The position numbers and the translations under genes are program-made. 64,000 nucleotides of DNA from Pleurocapsa sp. PCC 7319 (GTDB taxonomy: Bacteria; Cyanobacteriota; Cyanobacteriia; Cyanobacteriales; Xenococcaceae): contig NZ_KB235922.1 of NCBI RefSeq assembly GCF_000332195.1, forward strand, positions 682,001 through 746,000, read 5' to 3'. Position 1 is the stretch's first letter. Every line of letters begins with the position of its first letter. Shown here in pieces: positions 8,581 through 17,892 of the stretch. The notes below the pieces were generated by a model. It made no database searches and was not told the DNA's origin. It was given only the letters and a program-made list of their open reading frames with translations.

Positions 8581-10197
8581 TTAATTTAGTTGAACTACTA
8601 TATAATTATTCTGTAAAGTTTCTTGGGTTAATAAGTCTTCTACCGTAATACGTAGATATCTTTTAGAATCAACGCTGAATAAAAGTTTAAGGCGATCGCT
8701 CCCTGGATTGCCCAATGGTTTGAGTTGGGCAATTGTCCTCGCTCCTTCACGATCATTTAAAGCCTGAACACTAGTATTAACAGAAGTTCCAGAACGAGTC
8801 ACTAAGCGATCGCCATCAAAATAAACTTCCGTAGTAGCGGTTTCTTGACCCAATTCGCCAATAATGAGTTCAATACTACTTTGGTTGGGAGTAGATGCTC
8901 CTAAAACAAGCTCTACTGGGCTTTCTGTTGGATAAGGCTGTCCTGTTTTAATGATCGGGTGCCAACTGTGAGCATTGGTTTTACGATTCCAGTAGCGAAT
9001 ACCATAGCTATGGTATAAAAAGTCTTTAACTTCAACAGTTCTAGAAACTTGTAGGGCTCCAGTGGCGATCGCCTCAAAATTATGGTCATTCTTTATCTTA
9101 GCTTCATCAAAATATTGTTTGACCCAGTTTTGTACTGCAGGTATTTGTATCGAGCCACCAACTAACAAGACTGAGTTTATATCCTGAGTCTCGACACCAT
9201 TACGTCGTGCCTGTTGTAAAACTTGAGTCATTAAATCATCAAGTCGTTCAAAAAACCGTTGTTGTCTCAGGATATTTTCAAAGCGATCTCGATCAAGTTC
9301 TAATTCATAGGTTTCTAAAGTTTCGTCGTTGAAATAAACTTCATTGGCTTCAGTTGTGGAAGTAAGCTTAATCTTCAATCTTTCGGCTAAACGAGTTGTC
9401 AGAATAGATTTGGGCAACTCTTGGGTACTTTGAAAATAATCAACCAGCCAATTATCAATATCTGCCCCTCCCAAATTATCTCCTGCTTTGGCAATCACCC
9501 GAGCCAGATTTTTCCTTTGTGTAGTGCTTTCTCCCAACATTTTTTTACCCCACTTGAGGATATAGCCTTGGGTTTCGGCAGTTTTTTGTGACAGCTGTAC
9601 TAGGGAAAAATCAATTGTCCCCCCGCCAAAATCGATCACCAATAGCAACTCTTGATCGGCTGCACCATAGCCTAAAGCCGCTGCGGTGGGTTCATCTAAG
9701 ATTCTAATCTGCTCTACCTTCAGCGACTGACAAACCCCCATTAGCCAGTTACGATAGGATTCAAAACTATCAACAGGAACAGTCAAAACCAAAGACTGGA
9801 GATTTTCCTCTGTTTCCCCTCGCAGGTTACTAATTAACTCCTGCAAAAACCATTCGCCCACCTGTTCAAAAGAGAGGTTTTTGCCATCTAATTCGGGTAA
9901 AAAACCTTGGATTTCGGTACCAATTCCCCGCTTAAAACTACGAAAATAACGGGGATTATTGGCAAAATCCAGACCACGATCGCGTACTGCCTGTCCTGCG
10001 ATAATTTTAGCAGCCTGAGCATCTTCGATATAGACTAGGCTGGGAATTAGAGGAGGGAGAGAGCTAAGTTGTTGGGACAAACCAGGTAGTTTAACTAGTT
10101 CCGCTTTTTCGGTGGCAGTATTCCAGCGAGCAATTGCCGTATTACTAGTGCCAAAATCAATTGCATAGGAGGTAGCGATACTGGAATTACTTACCAT
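8581..10197 (-). CDS. Hsp70/DnaK-like ATPase
   Basis: A 538-aa protein with the actin-like ATPase fold of Hsp70. The phosphate-1 loop IDFGTSNTAIA is near residue 14. The connecting region with LDEPTAAALGYG precedes the phosphate-2 motif VIDFGGGTIDF. The adenosine motif LLVGGSIQIPAV is near residue 330. After the ATPase domain there is a beta-rich region of about 150 residues (from about 400) that resembles a shortened substrate-binding domain. No EEVD or acidic tail is seen. It is about 100 residues shorter than canonical DnaK and belongs with the cyanobacterial DnaK-like proteins of unknown client. I chose ATG 10197, because the upstream TTG at 10221 has no ribosome-binding site. No DnaJ or GrpE gene is adjacent. 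Confidence 0.9.
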   Translation of the reverse strand: MVSNSSIATSYAIDFGTSNTAIARWNTATEKAELVKLPGLSQQLSSLPPLIPSLVYIEDAQAAKIIAGQAVRDRGLDFANNPRYFRSFKRGIGTEIQGFLPELDGKNLSFEQVGEWFLQELISNLRGETEENLQSLVLTVPVDSFESYRNWLMGVCQSLKVEQIRILDEPTAAALGYGAADQELLLVIDFGGGTIDFSLVQLSQKTAETQGYILKWGKKMLGESTTQRKNLARVIAKAGDNLGGADIDNWLVDYFQSTQELPKSILTTRLAERLKIKLTSTTEANEVYFNDETLETYELELDRDRFENILRQQRFFERLDDLMTQVLQQARRNGVETQDINSVLLVGGSIQIPAVQNWVKQYFDEAKIKNDHNFEAIATGALQVSRTVEVKDFLYHSYGIRYWNRKTNAHSWHPIIKTGQPYPTESPVELVLGASTPNQSSIELIIGELGQETATTEVYFDGDRLVTRSGTSVNTSVQALNDREGARTIAQLKPLGNPGSDRLKLLFSVDSKRYLRITVEDLLTQETLQNNYIVVQLN

Positions 10198-10259
10198 TGC
10201 CAAAAGTTTAGATGTGAACAATCAATATGTTTATTGCAAATTAGTTTATCATTCTGTGA

Positions 10260-10823
10260 GAGAAGACCCTCCCTTTCAGTGAGGGATGAATCGAAACGGG
10301 GCTTATAAAGAAGGCAGCGCGTTGGCGGGGCACCTGCGGCTAATCCCTTGGTCCCGCTTGAAGCGACTGCCGCAGCGCAATGCGATTACGCCCACAGCCC
10401 CTCCAGGGGCAACGAAGAGCTGAGGTTTACGAAGAGCTGAGGTTTACCCAGAACACGAAGCTGGGCAAACACTTTTGATACACAAAGGCATTCTTTTGCC
10501 GCATGTATCTTCATGTAGTAAGAGTTTGAACTGATGTACTATAGTTTTGTCGACGAAAACCAAGTCTATAATCAGTACCTCGAAAAGTGAATATATAAGG
10601 TTCTGCTCACGAGTGTTTGAGCAGGTAAAATATTCAAACCACGAAGTTAAATCAGATTTTCTGATGCCGTACTGGGGGGCAACCAGGAACGGGCTAGCTG
10701 TAACGCTAGCGAAAAGCTTGAGGATCAAGCTCTGACGGGGATGTGTCTGCAACATTGTTGTTCTCATCTAGTTAACTTGGGGTGATACAAGAATCCCTCG
10801 CTAGAGAGCGATGGGAGTGTCAA
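10260..10823 (+). mobile_element. Relic of an IS200/IS605-type element, no intact transposase
   Basis: The right end at about 10790-10823 has the form typical of IS605/IS1341-group elements: a hairpin (CCC-TCGCT-agag-AGCGA-t-GGG) followed by AGTGTCAA. At the left, about 10267-10285, is a small CCCTC...GAGGG hairpin followed by ATGAATCGAAACGGGG. The interior contains a GC-rich palindromic repeat (10312-10410), an exact 17-bp tandem duplication (10414-10430 and 10431-10447), and a row of hairpins. Both strands hold only short frames with no TnpA or TnpB motif, so the element is non-autonomous or decayed. The left boundary is uncertain. Confidence 0.5.
10651..10823 (+). ncRNA. Omega-RNA-like scaffold remnant
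   Basis: Four closely spaced perfect stem-loops precede the right-end hairpin: ATCAG/CTGAT at 10651-10665, CTGG/CCAG at 10672-10686, GCTAGC/GCTAGC at 10693-10710, and AGCTTGA/TCAAGCT at 10715-10731. The terminal hairpin is at 10795-10815. In IS200/IS605 elements the TnpB guide RNA is made from exactly this right-end region, with the guide taken from the flanking DNA. The structure is seen directly; the RNA assignment is inference, and no TnpB is present. Confidence 0.35.
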
Positions 10824-10824
10824 C

Positions 10825-10989
10825 GTATCTTTTGGTAAATATTCGCAGCAAAAGATTGTCTCCTCAGATATTAAATCCGCTTGGCGGTTAGTTATCAATT
10901 TAATCAAAGATAATTTAAGCCGATCAGCTTTTCAGCCTAAAGCTGTCAGCTATTTGTTAAATCAGTCAGGTTATGATGAAAAGATATGA
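10825..10989 (+). pseudogene. Orphan C-terminal coding fragment next to the IS relic
   Basis: Directly after the right end of the IS relic a frame without a start codon runs to TGA at 10987-10989. It encodes about 54 helical, protein-like residues, including SSDIKSAWRLVINLIKD and a C-terminus SYLLNQSGYDEKI. This looks like the tail of a gene whose 5' part was lost or displaced by the insertion. I do not recognise the family. The 5' portion is not visible on the other side of the relic, where the Hsp70-like gene lies in the opposite orientation. Confidence 0.35.
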
Positions 10990-11020
10990 CTAATTAAATA
11001 ATTAAAGTTTGCAAACAAGA

Positions 11021-12241
11021 ATGAAAAAGCACAGATTTCTAGGTAAAGTGGCTAGCCACGCTACAGCACTTTTTTTAGGAGTCATTTTGACTTTTGGCAG
11101 TATTAGAGTAACGTCCTCCCAAGCGGACACATTAAATTACAACTCTGGAGTTGATCTTAAAAATAATCCTATTGTTCTAAAAGAAGAAACATTAGCCCAA
11201 GTTCCACTCAATACGTCTACTAGTTTTGTTACTGCTGCGATCGCTAAAACTGGACCGGCAGTAGTCAGAATAGATACCGAGAAGACAATCGCCAGTAGGG
11301 TAGACCCCATCTTTGAAGATCCTTTCTTTCGGGAATTTTTTGGCGATCGCTTTGGTAATCCAATGCCCAGAGAAAGGCAGGTGAGAGGTCAGGGATCAGG
11401 ATTTATCACCCAGAAAAACGGGATCGTCTTAACTAATGCTCATGTAGTTAGCGGTGCAGATCGGGTTACGGTTACTCTCAAAGATGGACGAGAATTTGAA
11501 GGAGTCGTGAAAGGGACAGATGAAGTTACCGACTTAGCTGTAGTCAAAATTGACCCTCGGGGAGTGGATCTTCCCATTGCTCCCCTAGGTAACTCTAGTA
11601 ATGTGCAGGTTGGAGATTGGGCGATCGCAGTAGGTAATCCTGTCGGCTTAAACAATACCGTTACTTTAGGTATTATCAGTACTCTAACTCGTTCTTCGGC
11701 CCAGGTAGGTATTCCTGACAAACGAATTGACTTTTTACAAACAGATGCAGCGATTAACCCTGGTAATTCTGGAGGGCCATTATTAAATGAACGGGGAGAA
11801 GTGATTGGCATTAATACTGCTATTCGACCTGATGCCAATGGTATTGGCTTTGCTATCCCCATTGATAAGGCGAAATCGATTACTAATACCCTAGCTACAG
11901 GTAAAAAGGTTCCTCATCCCTATATCGGCGTACAAATGCGAACTTTAACTCCTGAATTAGCGCAAAGAAATAATCAAGATCCTAATTCTCCCTTCTTTAT
12001 CCCGGAAACTGAAGGAGTACTGATTGTGCGAGTATTACCTGATACTCCCGCTGCCAATTCAGGTTTACGTCTGGGAGATGTAATTGTGGCGATTGATGGT
12101 CAAGCAATTAATGATGCTGGTCAATTACAATCCATAGTGGATGGTAGTGGCTTAAATAAAAGCCTCCAGTTCACCGTTCTACGAGGCGATCGTACTTTGA
12201 AATTAAATATTGTTACGACGCAATTACGAGGACTATCTTAA
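11021..12241 (+). CDS. HtrA/HhoA-type serine protease with PDZ domain
   Basis: A 406-aa secreted or membrane-anchored serine protease of the Deg family. A basic N-terminus and a hydrophobic segment at residues 12-28 form the signal or anchor. The catalytic triad is His141 (TNAHVV), Asp171 (EVTDLAVV) and Ser250 (NPGNSGGPL). The PDZ domain spans about residues 300-400 (HPYIGVQM, LPDTPAANSGLRLGDVIVAIDG). I chose the ATG at 11021; the frame opens at TTG 11009 but without a better ribosome-binding site. It is a complete paralogue of the truncated protease at 1-980. A perfect stem-loop terminator follows. It probably degrades misfolded proteins in periplasm or thylakoid lumen under heat or light stress. 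Confidence 0.95.
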   Translation: MKKHRFLGKVASHATALFLGVILTFGSIRVTSSQADTLNYNSGVDLKNNPIVLKEETLAQVPLNTSTSFVTAAIAKTGPAVVRIDTEKTIASRVDPIFEDPFFREFFGDRFGNPMPRERQVRGQGSGFITQKNGIVLTNAHVVSGADRVTVTLKDGREFEGVVKGTDEVTDLAVVKIDPRGVDLPIAPLGNSSNVQVGDWAIAVGNPVGLNNTVTLGIISTLTRSSAQVGIPDKRIDFLQTDAAINPGNSGGPLLNERGEVIGINTAIRPDANGIGFAIPIDKAKSITNTLATGKKVPHPYIGVQMRTLTPELAQRNNQDPNSPFFIPETEGVLIVRVLPDTPAANSGLRLGDVIVAIDGQAINDAGQLQSIVDGSGLNKSLQFTVLRGDRTLKLNIVTTQLRGLS

Positions 12242-12253
12242 AAAAAGCTACTA

Positions 12254-12280
12254 GCTGTTAGCCCATAGCTAACAGCTTTT
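12254..12280 (+). terminator. Intrinsic terminator of the HtrA/HhoA-like gene
   Basis: A perfect 9-bp stem, GCTGTTAGC (12254-12262) with GCTAACAGC (12268-12276), a 5-base loop, then TTTT. It starts 13 bp after the stop codon. The stem is also built on the 7-bp repeat phase seen in nearby arrays. Confidence 0.8.
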
Positions 12281-12327
12281 CCAAAATAGGTCTAATTCGA
12301 ACCAAGCTAATTCATACAAGGCATATT

Positions 12328-12495
12328 ATGTTCCTTACCGTCATTTTAATCGTACTTTTGATTGGTAATTGGTTACTCTCAGAGAGTTTAGTCTTTATTC
12401 CCCTTAATTTAGTTAGTGGCTTGGTTTCCTATAGCTGGTGGGGAATAGCTTTGTTAATTGTGGTTTTTTTGGCTTGGTGTGTGAGTGACGAATAA
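12328..12495 (+). CDS. Small two-helix membrane protein, 55 aa
   Basis: A frame from ATG 12328 to TAA 12493-12495 encoding a very hydrophobic peptide. Helix one is at residues 2-16, helix two at about 37-51, and it ends CVSDE. Composition and regular hydrophobic periodicity make it a credible small membrane protein. It lies between the terminator of the protease gene and the convergent DUF3177 gene. No family is recognised and the ribosome-binding site is weak (AAGG about 10 bases upstream). Confidence 0.5.
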   Translation: MFLTVILIVLLIGNWLLSESLVFIPLNLVSGLVSYSWWGIALLIVVFLAWCVSDE

Positions 12496-12531
12496 ATTAT
12501 TTTTAGATCGTAGGGACGATTAGCTTCGCCA

Positions 12532-13125
12532 CTACTGTTCCAATGCAGATCTTCCTTGTTTACCGAGGCGAATCAAGACAAAATATACCAAATAAATGAG
12601 ATAAATTATTAATCCTACTGCTCCCATAAAGCCCAAGAAACCTTCGTTTCCAGGTTTATCATGGAATAAATTACGATATGCTTGGGGAGCTTCTAACCAA
12701 ACCTGACAAAAAGTAGTTTGCACCGTGCTATTAGACAAACCACAGGGAAGAAAAATTGATTTAGCGATCGCTCCTAAAACGCAATAGGCCGTCATCGCCC
12801 AGCGCCAGGAAGTAAACACCAGCTTGATAGTACTCTGGGATATATCTCGAATTTCTTCATTTAAATCAACCCAAAACCAGAGAGCGATCGCAATTAAGAT
12901 AGGAGCTGCAACAGCACTAATAAAACCTATCTTCCAACCAGGGATTAGCAAATAAAGCGTGATCATAACAAGACTGGCAACCCGCCAGTAAATAATCAGC
13001 AATTTTTGCATAGCTTCTTGTCTCTGGAACAACGCCCAAACCAACAGCACCATAGGCAGTATTAGGGTTAGTAATACACCCAAACGATAGTCCATCCATA
13101 CTAGAGGTCTAAACCAAATATCCAT
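12532..13125 (-). CDS. DUF3177 family membrane protein
   Basis: A 197-aa polytopic protein restricted to cyanobacteria in my knowledge. It starts MDIWFRPLVWMDYRLG, which is the family's signature opening, then has about five hydrophobic segments (residues 15-32, 48-60, 64-84, 105-125, 165-187). A loop around 128-160 contains two cysteines. The function is unknown. It stands alone, convergent with the small membrane protein at 12328-12495. HIP1 sites occur within the gene. Confidence 0.85.
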   Translation of the reverse strand: MDIWFRPLVWMDYRLGVLLTLILPMVLLVWALFQRQEAMQKLLIIYWRVASLVMITLYLLIPGWKIGFISAVAAPILIAIALWFWVDLNEEIRDISQSTIKLVFTSWRWAMTAYCVLGAIAKSIFLPCGLSNSTVQTTFCQVWLEAPQAYRNLFHDKPGNEGFLGFMGAVGLIIYLIYLVYFVLIRLGKQGRSALEQ

Positions 13126-13325
13126 TTTTGTCCTGTTGAAATTGTGACTAAATATTATCTGTTGTGTTTGACTTTAGATAACTCCAGATTATCTCTCAAA
13201 AATGCACCAATAATTGAGTAAAGTCAAAAAAAGATGAGAACATAGCATATTCTCACCTAAGGTAACTAAATAGTTATTTAACTGTCGACTTTAAGTCCAC
13301 TAAATTTGTTCAGACGCGTTTTCTA
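13126..13325. other. Spacer between cp12 and DUF3177 gene
   Basis: A 200-bp region downstream of cp12 and upstream of the DUF3177 gene, both leftward. It includes a GCGTCTGAAC segment just after the cp12 stop but no convincing terminator. Confidence 0.35.
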
Positions 13326-13547
13326 TTAGTCTTCATAAACACGACACTCTAAAGCATCGGGGTTATCGTCACAATACTTTTCTAAAGAGCTTTTTTGGGG
13401 AGCATTTTGTTTTTGGTGTGCAGCTTCTGCGGAAAGTTCTTCTACTGCATCCCAAGCAGCAGCACATTCTGCAGAAGTTGCATCAAGATCACAGACCTCT
13501 CTAGCAGATTGTCTTTCTTTTTGTATTTGTTCTTGTATATCGCTCAT
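13326..13547 (-). CDS. cp12: Calvin-cycle regulatory protein CP12
   Basis: A 73-aa intrinsically flexible protein that, when oxidised in the dark, bridges GAPDH and phosphoribulokinase into an inactive complex. All hallmarks are present: an N-terminal cysteine pair at C19 and C28, the core motif AWDAVEEL at residues 31-38, and the C-terminal pair C59 and C68 ending CRVYED, the segment that enters the GAPDH active site. It is of canonical length. It stands alone here; its partner prk is in the same window at 59336-60334. Confidence 0.97.
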   Translation of the reverse strand: MSDIQEQIQKERQSAREVCDLDATSAECAAAWDAVEELSAEAAHQKQNAPQKSSLEKYCDDNPDALECRVYED

Positions 13548-14006
13548 ATTAGTCCTCTTATGTCAATTTAAATTTATATTATGCCACGCTTACTAGTTTG
13601 AAGATGATAATTACCTCATACTCCATCCTAGATTGTAGCGCCTATTGATTTAAGAAATTAAATACTCAAGATCACAGTATTTTACAAGCCATGAGCAATC
13701 AAAGCTATTTTGGGTTCTAGAAATATTTTTAAAAATTTAATCATCTGCTTCTCAGGCGTTCCGAAGGGTAAGCAGACGCGTAATTACGTTATCAAGATTA
13801 TCAATTTTAAAACTTGAAATTTATAATCCATTGACTTGTAACGGAAGATCATTTATCAGATTTAGTATCAGAAGTACGAAAATTAGCCGTAATACTCTAG
13901 AACTCTGGTTGCAATCGGAAAATTAATAAATTAAAGAGCATAATCTAAATAAAAAAAGGGAGCAAGTTAATTATTTCTTACTCCTCACTAGTCAGATCAT
14001 TAAAAG

Positions 14007-14027
<21 letters not shown>
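13548..14027. other. Intergenic region between thiC and cp12
   Basis: A 480-bp spacer holding the cp12 promoter side, the thiC terminator (13959-13984) and, at about 13743-13780, a GC-richer patch with a CTGCTT...AAGCAG stem. That patch is similar in style to the other interspersed palindromic patches. No reading frame is convincing. Confidence 0.45.
13952..13984 (-). terminator. Intrinsic terminator of thiC
   Basis: On the minus strand GGAGTAAG (13984-13977) pairs with CTTGCTCC (13966-13959), with one G-U pair and a 10-base loop, followed by C and a run of seven T. It lies about 45 bp after the thiC stop. Confidence 0.7.
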
Positions 14028-15508
<1,481 letters not shown>

Positions 15509-15679
15509 ATACGGTGAATTCTAGCATTTTTCCAGCTAGTATCAGAATGGACGGCATAAAATATTTATTTCTTCATTCAAAGCATTGTTTCTTAAATTTT
15601 TCCTCCAGATCTTCAGCATTTTTTGGCAAATCACTGCTAAATAGAAGCATTAATCTGTTATCAATTGTTCCTTAAAAAA

Positions 15680-16333
15680 ATGATTCGTGTATTGTTAGTA
15701 GACGACCAGAGTATTGTCCGAGAAGGATTATCAAGTTTATTACAGACTCAAGCCGATTTAGAAATTGTGGGCGAGGCGGAAAATGGCAAAGTAGCAGTCG
15801 AGCGATCGCTTGTCCTCAAACCAGACGTAATTCTAATGGATATCCGAATGCCCATCATGGATGGTATTGCAGCGATTCGGATACTTGCTGAGCAAGCACC
15901 GGAGATCAAAATTTTAGTGTTGACTACTTTTGATGACGATCAATACGTTACTCAAGCAATGGCTCATGGTGCCCACGGATATTTACTTAAAGATACTCCC
16001 TCCTCAGAATTAGCTCAGGCAATTCGCTCTGTTAATCAAGGCTATACTCAACTAGGTCCTGGACTATTTTCTAAAGCAATTACTCCTCAAAATACGAAGC
16101 AGAATCGCTTTAATTCCCAAGAAACACCCAGTATCCCACCAGAATTAGCTGGATTGACTAATAGGGAAAAAGAAGTATTACAATTGATTGCCATCGGCTA
16201 TAGTAATCGAGAAATTGCTGCGGAACTACATATAGCCGAGCGTACTGTAAAAAACCATGTTAATAGTATTTTGCGCTCACTTAATCTGCGCGATCGCACT
16301 CAAGCTGCGATTTTGGCAAACAAGCATTTATAG
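15680..16333 (+). CDS. NarL/FixJ-type response regulator
   Basis: A 217-aa two-component regulator. The receiver domain (residues 1-118) has acidic pocket D8-D9 and phosphoacceptor Asp54 in VILMDIRMP. The switch Thr (VLTTFDDD) and the conserved Lys in YLLKDTP follow. The C-terminal LuxR helix-turn-helix spans about residues 155-215 (LTNREKEVLQLIAIGYSNRE and ERTVKNHV). I chose ATG 15680; the frame opens at TTG 15665 without reason to use it. No histidine kinase is adjacent, so the partner is unknown. It is divergent from thiC, with the two leaders separated by about 170 bp. Confidence 0.93.
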   Translation: MIRVLLVDDQSIVREGLSSLLQTQADLEIVGEAENGKVAVERSLVLKPDVILMDIRMPIMDGIAAIRILAEQAPEIKILVLTTFDDDQYVTQAMAHGAHGYLLKDTPSSELAQAIRSVNQGYTQLGPGLFSKAITPQNTKQNRFNSQETPSIPPELAGLTNREKEVLQLIAIGYSNREIAAELHIAERTVKNHVNSILRSLNLRDRTQAAILANKHL

Positions 16334-16436
16334 TCCAATAAACCGCATCTAGTTTGAGCGTGGGGGATGCTGAATTTAGTTCAGCATATCCAACTACGCT
16401 GTTGAAACCTGTAATTTTTAATGTAACTGTTCGAGA

Positions 16437-16470
16437 AAGTAACAAGTAGCAAGTAGCAAGTAACAAGTTG
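16437..16470. repeat. Heptanucleotide array AAGTARC, about 4.7 units
   Basis: Units AAGTAAC, AAGTAGC, AAGTAGC, AAGTAAC, then AAGTTG. It lies between convergent genes. Confidence 0.75.
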
Positions 16471-16585
16471 TTTTTGATTCTTCTAACTCAAACTCTATTT
16501 AAGCAACAAAACTCCAGTTTTCAATGTGGACGGGGTTTAGTAATATGATTTAGTTTTCTGAGACTAAAATTAATGAAAAAGTGAC

Positions 16586-16659
16586 AACTCCGAACTCTAA
16601 ACTCCGAATTCCGAACTCCGAACTCCGAACTCCGAACTCCGAACTCCGAACTCCGAACT
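16586..16659. repeat. Heptanucleotide array GAACTCC, about 10 units
   Basis: Roughly ten 7-bp units of GAACTCC with early variants (GAACTCT, AAACTCC, GAATTCC) and a run of at least six perfect copies. It ends 8 bp before the stop codon of the HAD-like gene. The same unit in inverted orientation occurs at 23402-23435. Confidence 0.9.
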
Positions 16660-16666
16660 AATAGTA

Positions 16667-17347
16667 TTAAGGCTGAGACAATACTCGATCAATTCTCTCT
16701 AGCTCAATTTCCAGGAAGTTATCGACTGTCCAATTTGCTATCCTTTGCAACATATGTAAGGGATAAATATTAGCAATTCCCACAACCTGTATTTTGGCTT
16801 GTTTAGCTGATTCTATACCAATGGGATTATCTTCGATCGCCAGACATTCATCGGGTTGCAGACTAAGGTTTTGAATAGCTAAGAGATAAGGATCGGGTTC
16901 GGGTTTGCTGGAAATAGTATCTTCACCAGTAACAATTAAGTCAAATTTTTCCCGAAGATTTGCTCTTTGTAGAATATATTCGACCACGGAACGGCTAGCA
17001 CCAGTTACTAAACCAATAGCTATATTTTGCTCTTTTAGCTGAATTAAAAATTCTTCAATGTGGGATGAAAGAGGCAATTTTGGTAGTTGTTCCATCTGTG
17101 CTAAATAGGCTTTAGCTTTGGTCTCAACTAACTTATCAAGATAGTCATCAGGGAGAACTCGACCACGATTAACTAAGATGTCATTTAAGCAGGCGCGATC
17201 GCTTCTACCTCGACAGTATTCAACATAGTCTGCATCATTTGCCAGTAAATTCTCACCTAGCATTATGTCTGCGATTAATGCTTGATTGATTGTCTCATCA
17301 TCAATGATTGAGCCACTGAAATCCAAAAAAACTGCTTTTAGACTCAT
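16667..17347 (-). CDS. HAD-superfamily protein with altered catalytic motif I
   Basis: A 226-aa protein of the beta-phosphoglucomutase/phosphatase-like HAD group. Motif I is LDFSGS at residues 8-13. The nucleophile Asp is kept, but the second Asp (general acid/base, normally DxD) is Ser. Motif II is Thr in LVTGASRS, motif III the Lys in SSKPEPDPY, and motif IV EDNPIGIESAKQA. The cap domain (about 17-90) is helical, with a CRGRSD substrate-loop motif. It may be an atypical phosphatase or a phosphate-binding protein with reduced turnover. It is monocistronic, and a heptamer array lies just after its stop. Confidence 0.85.
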   Translation of the reverse strand: MSLKAVFLDFSGSIIDDETINQALIADIMLGENLLANDADYVEYCRGRSDRACLNDILVNRGRVLPDDYLDKLVETKAKAYLAQMEQLPKLPLSSHIEEFLIQLKEQNIAIGLVTGASRSVVEYILQRANLREKFDLIVTGEDTISSKPEPDPYLLAIQNLSLQPDECLAIEDNPIGIESAKQAKIQVVGIANIYPLHMLQRIANWTVDNFLEIELERIDRVLSQP

Positions 17348-17444
17348 ATATGATTAATTATCAGAATATTAAACTAATTATTAATTTAATTATTGACCGA
17401 TTTTACTCCTGTACTTAGTTGGTTTGTCCACCAAACATTTTCGG

Positions 17445-17603
17445 TTAATATTCAGGATAAATTAAATTGGGATTACTCAGGCGATCGCATTCTGTTTCCC
17501 AATCGATACTATCAGATATTTTTTTTAAAGCATCTTGATCGATCAAAAAACCAAATATAGGCTGTAAAAACTTCTCCCAAAGCGTATCCTGCCCTGAAGC
17601 CAT
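17445..17603 (-). pseudogene. 52-aa frame resembling the N-terminus of a class I methyltransferase
   Basis: From ATG 17603 to TAA 17445-17447. The peptide contains LWEKFLQPIFGFL, then DSIDWETECDRLSNP and ends LIYPEY. It resembles, from memory, the opening of cyanobacterial SAM-dependent methyltransferases that continue past a NPxLxYPxYY segment into the catalytic domain. Here the frame stops at once, and the following 90 bp show only scattered similar codons (FGGQTN) between stops. I read it as a decayed 5' fragment, but a genuine small protein is possible. Confidence 0.4.
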
Positions 17604-17678
17604 AGTATTTTCGCAATATAAATTTATATATTTATTAATTTCAATCTATATTTTAACGAATTTAAACAATTAATCCAA

Positions 17679-17706
17679 AGCTGTTAGCAAATAGTTAATA
17701 GCTTTT
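17679..17706. repeat. Degenerate heptanucleotide array (AGNNNNT), 4 units
   Basis: Units AGCTGTT, AGCAAAT, AGTTAAT and AGCTTTT, in the spacer before the RND gene. The outer units could pair as a weak hairpin. Confidence 0.4.
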
Positions 17707-17892
17707 GAGCCGATTTATGTTGTTGAAAATTCACCTCAAACTTAAAAATAGTAGAAATTTAGCTACTCAATTTGTTGAATATGCTATGGTATTTATACAC
17801 AAAAAGTTGAATATCACTTTTTTGTATATTAGATAACTAAATTTTTCTTTAATTGACATATTGAACCTGGCCGATCTGTTGCTGAAACTATC

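Larger units (their letters stand above)
16334..16666. other. Intergenic region rich in heptanucleotide repeats
   Basis: A 333-bp spacer between convergent genes. Two heptamer arrays (16437-16470 and 16586-16659) fill a third of it. The rest is AT-rich and without a frame. Confidence 0.5.

Noticed and set aside
10444-10767. Leftward 107-aa frame inside the IS relic
   Set aside because: It is antisense to the hairpin region, has odd composition and no recognisable motif; the stem-loops explain the open frame better.
11440-11862. 140-aa leftward frame opposite the HtrA/HhoA protease
   Set aside because: It is a mirror frame of a well-supported conserved gene with normal codon use on the other strand.
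13843-13904. Short frame TEDHLSDLVSEVRKLAVIL ahead of the thiC terminator region
   Set aside because: It looks protein-like but is under 25 codons, without a start codon or context; too weak to call a gene remnant.
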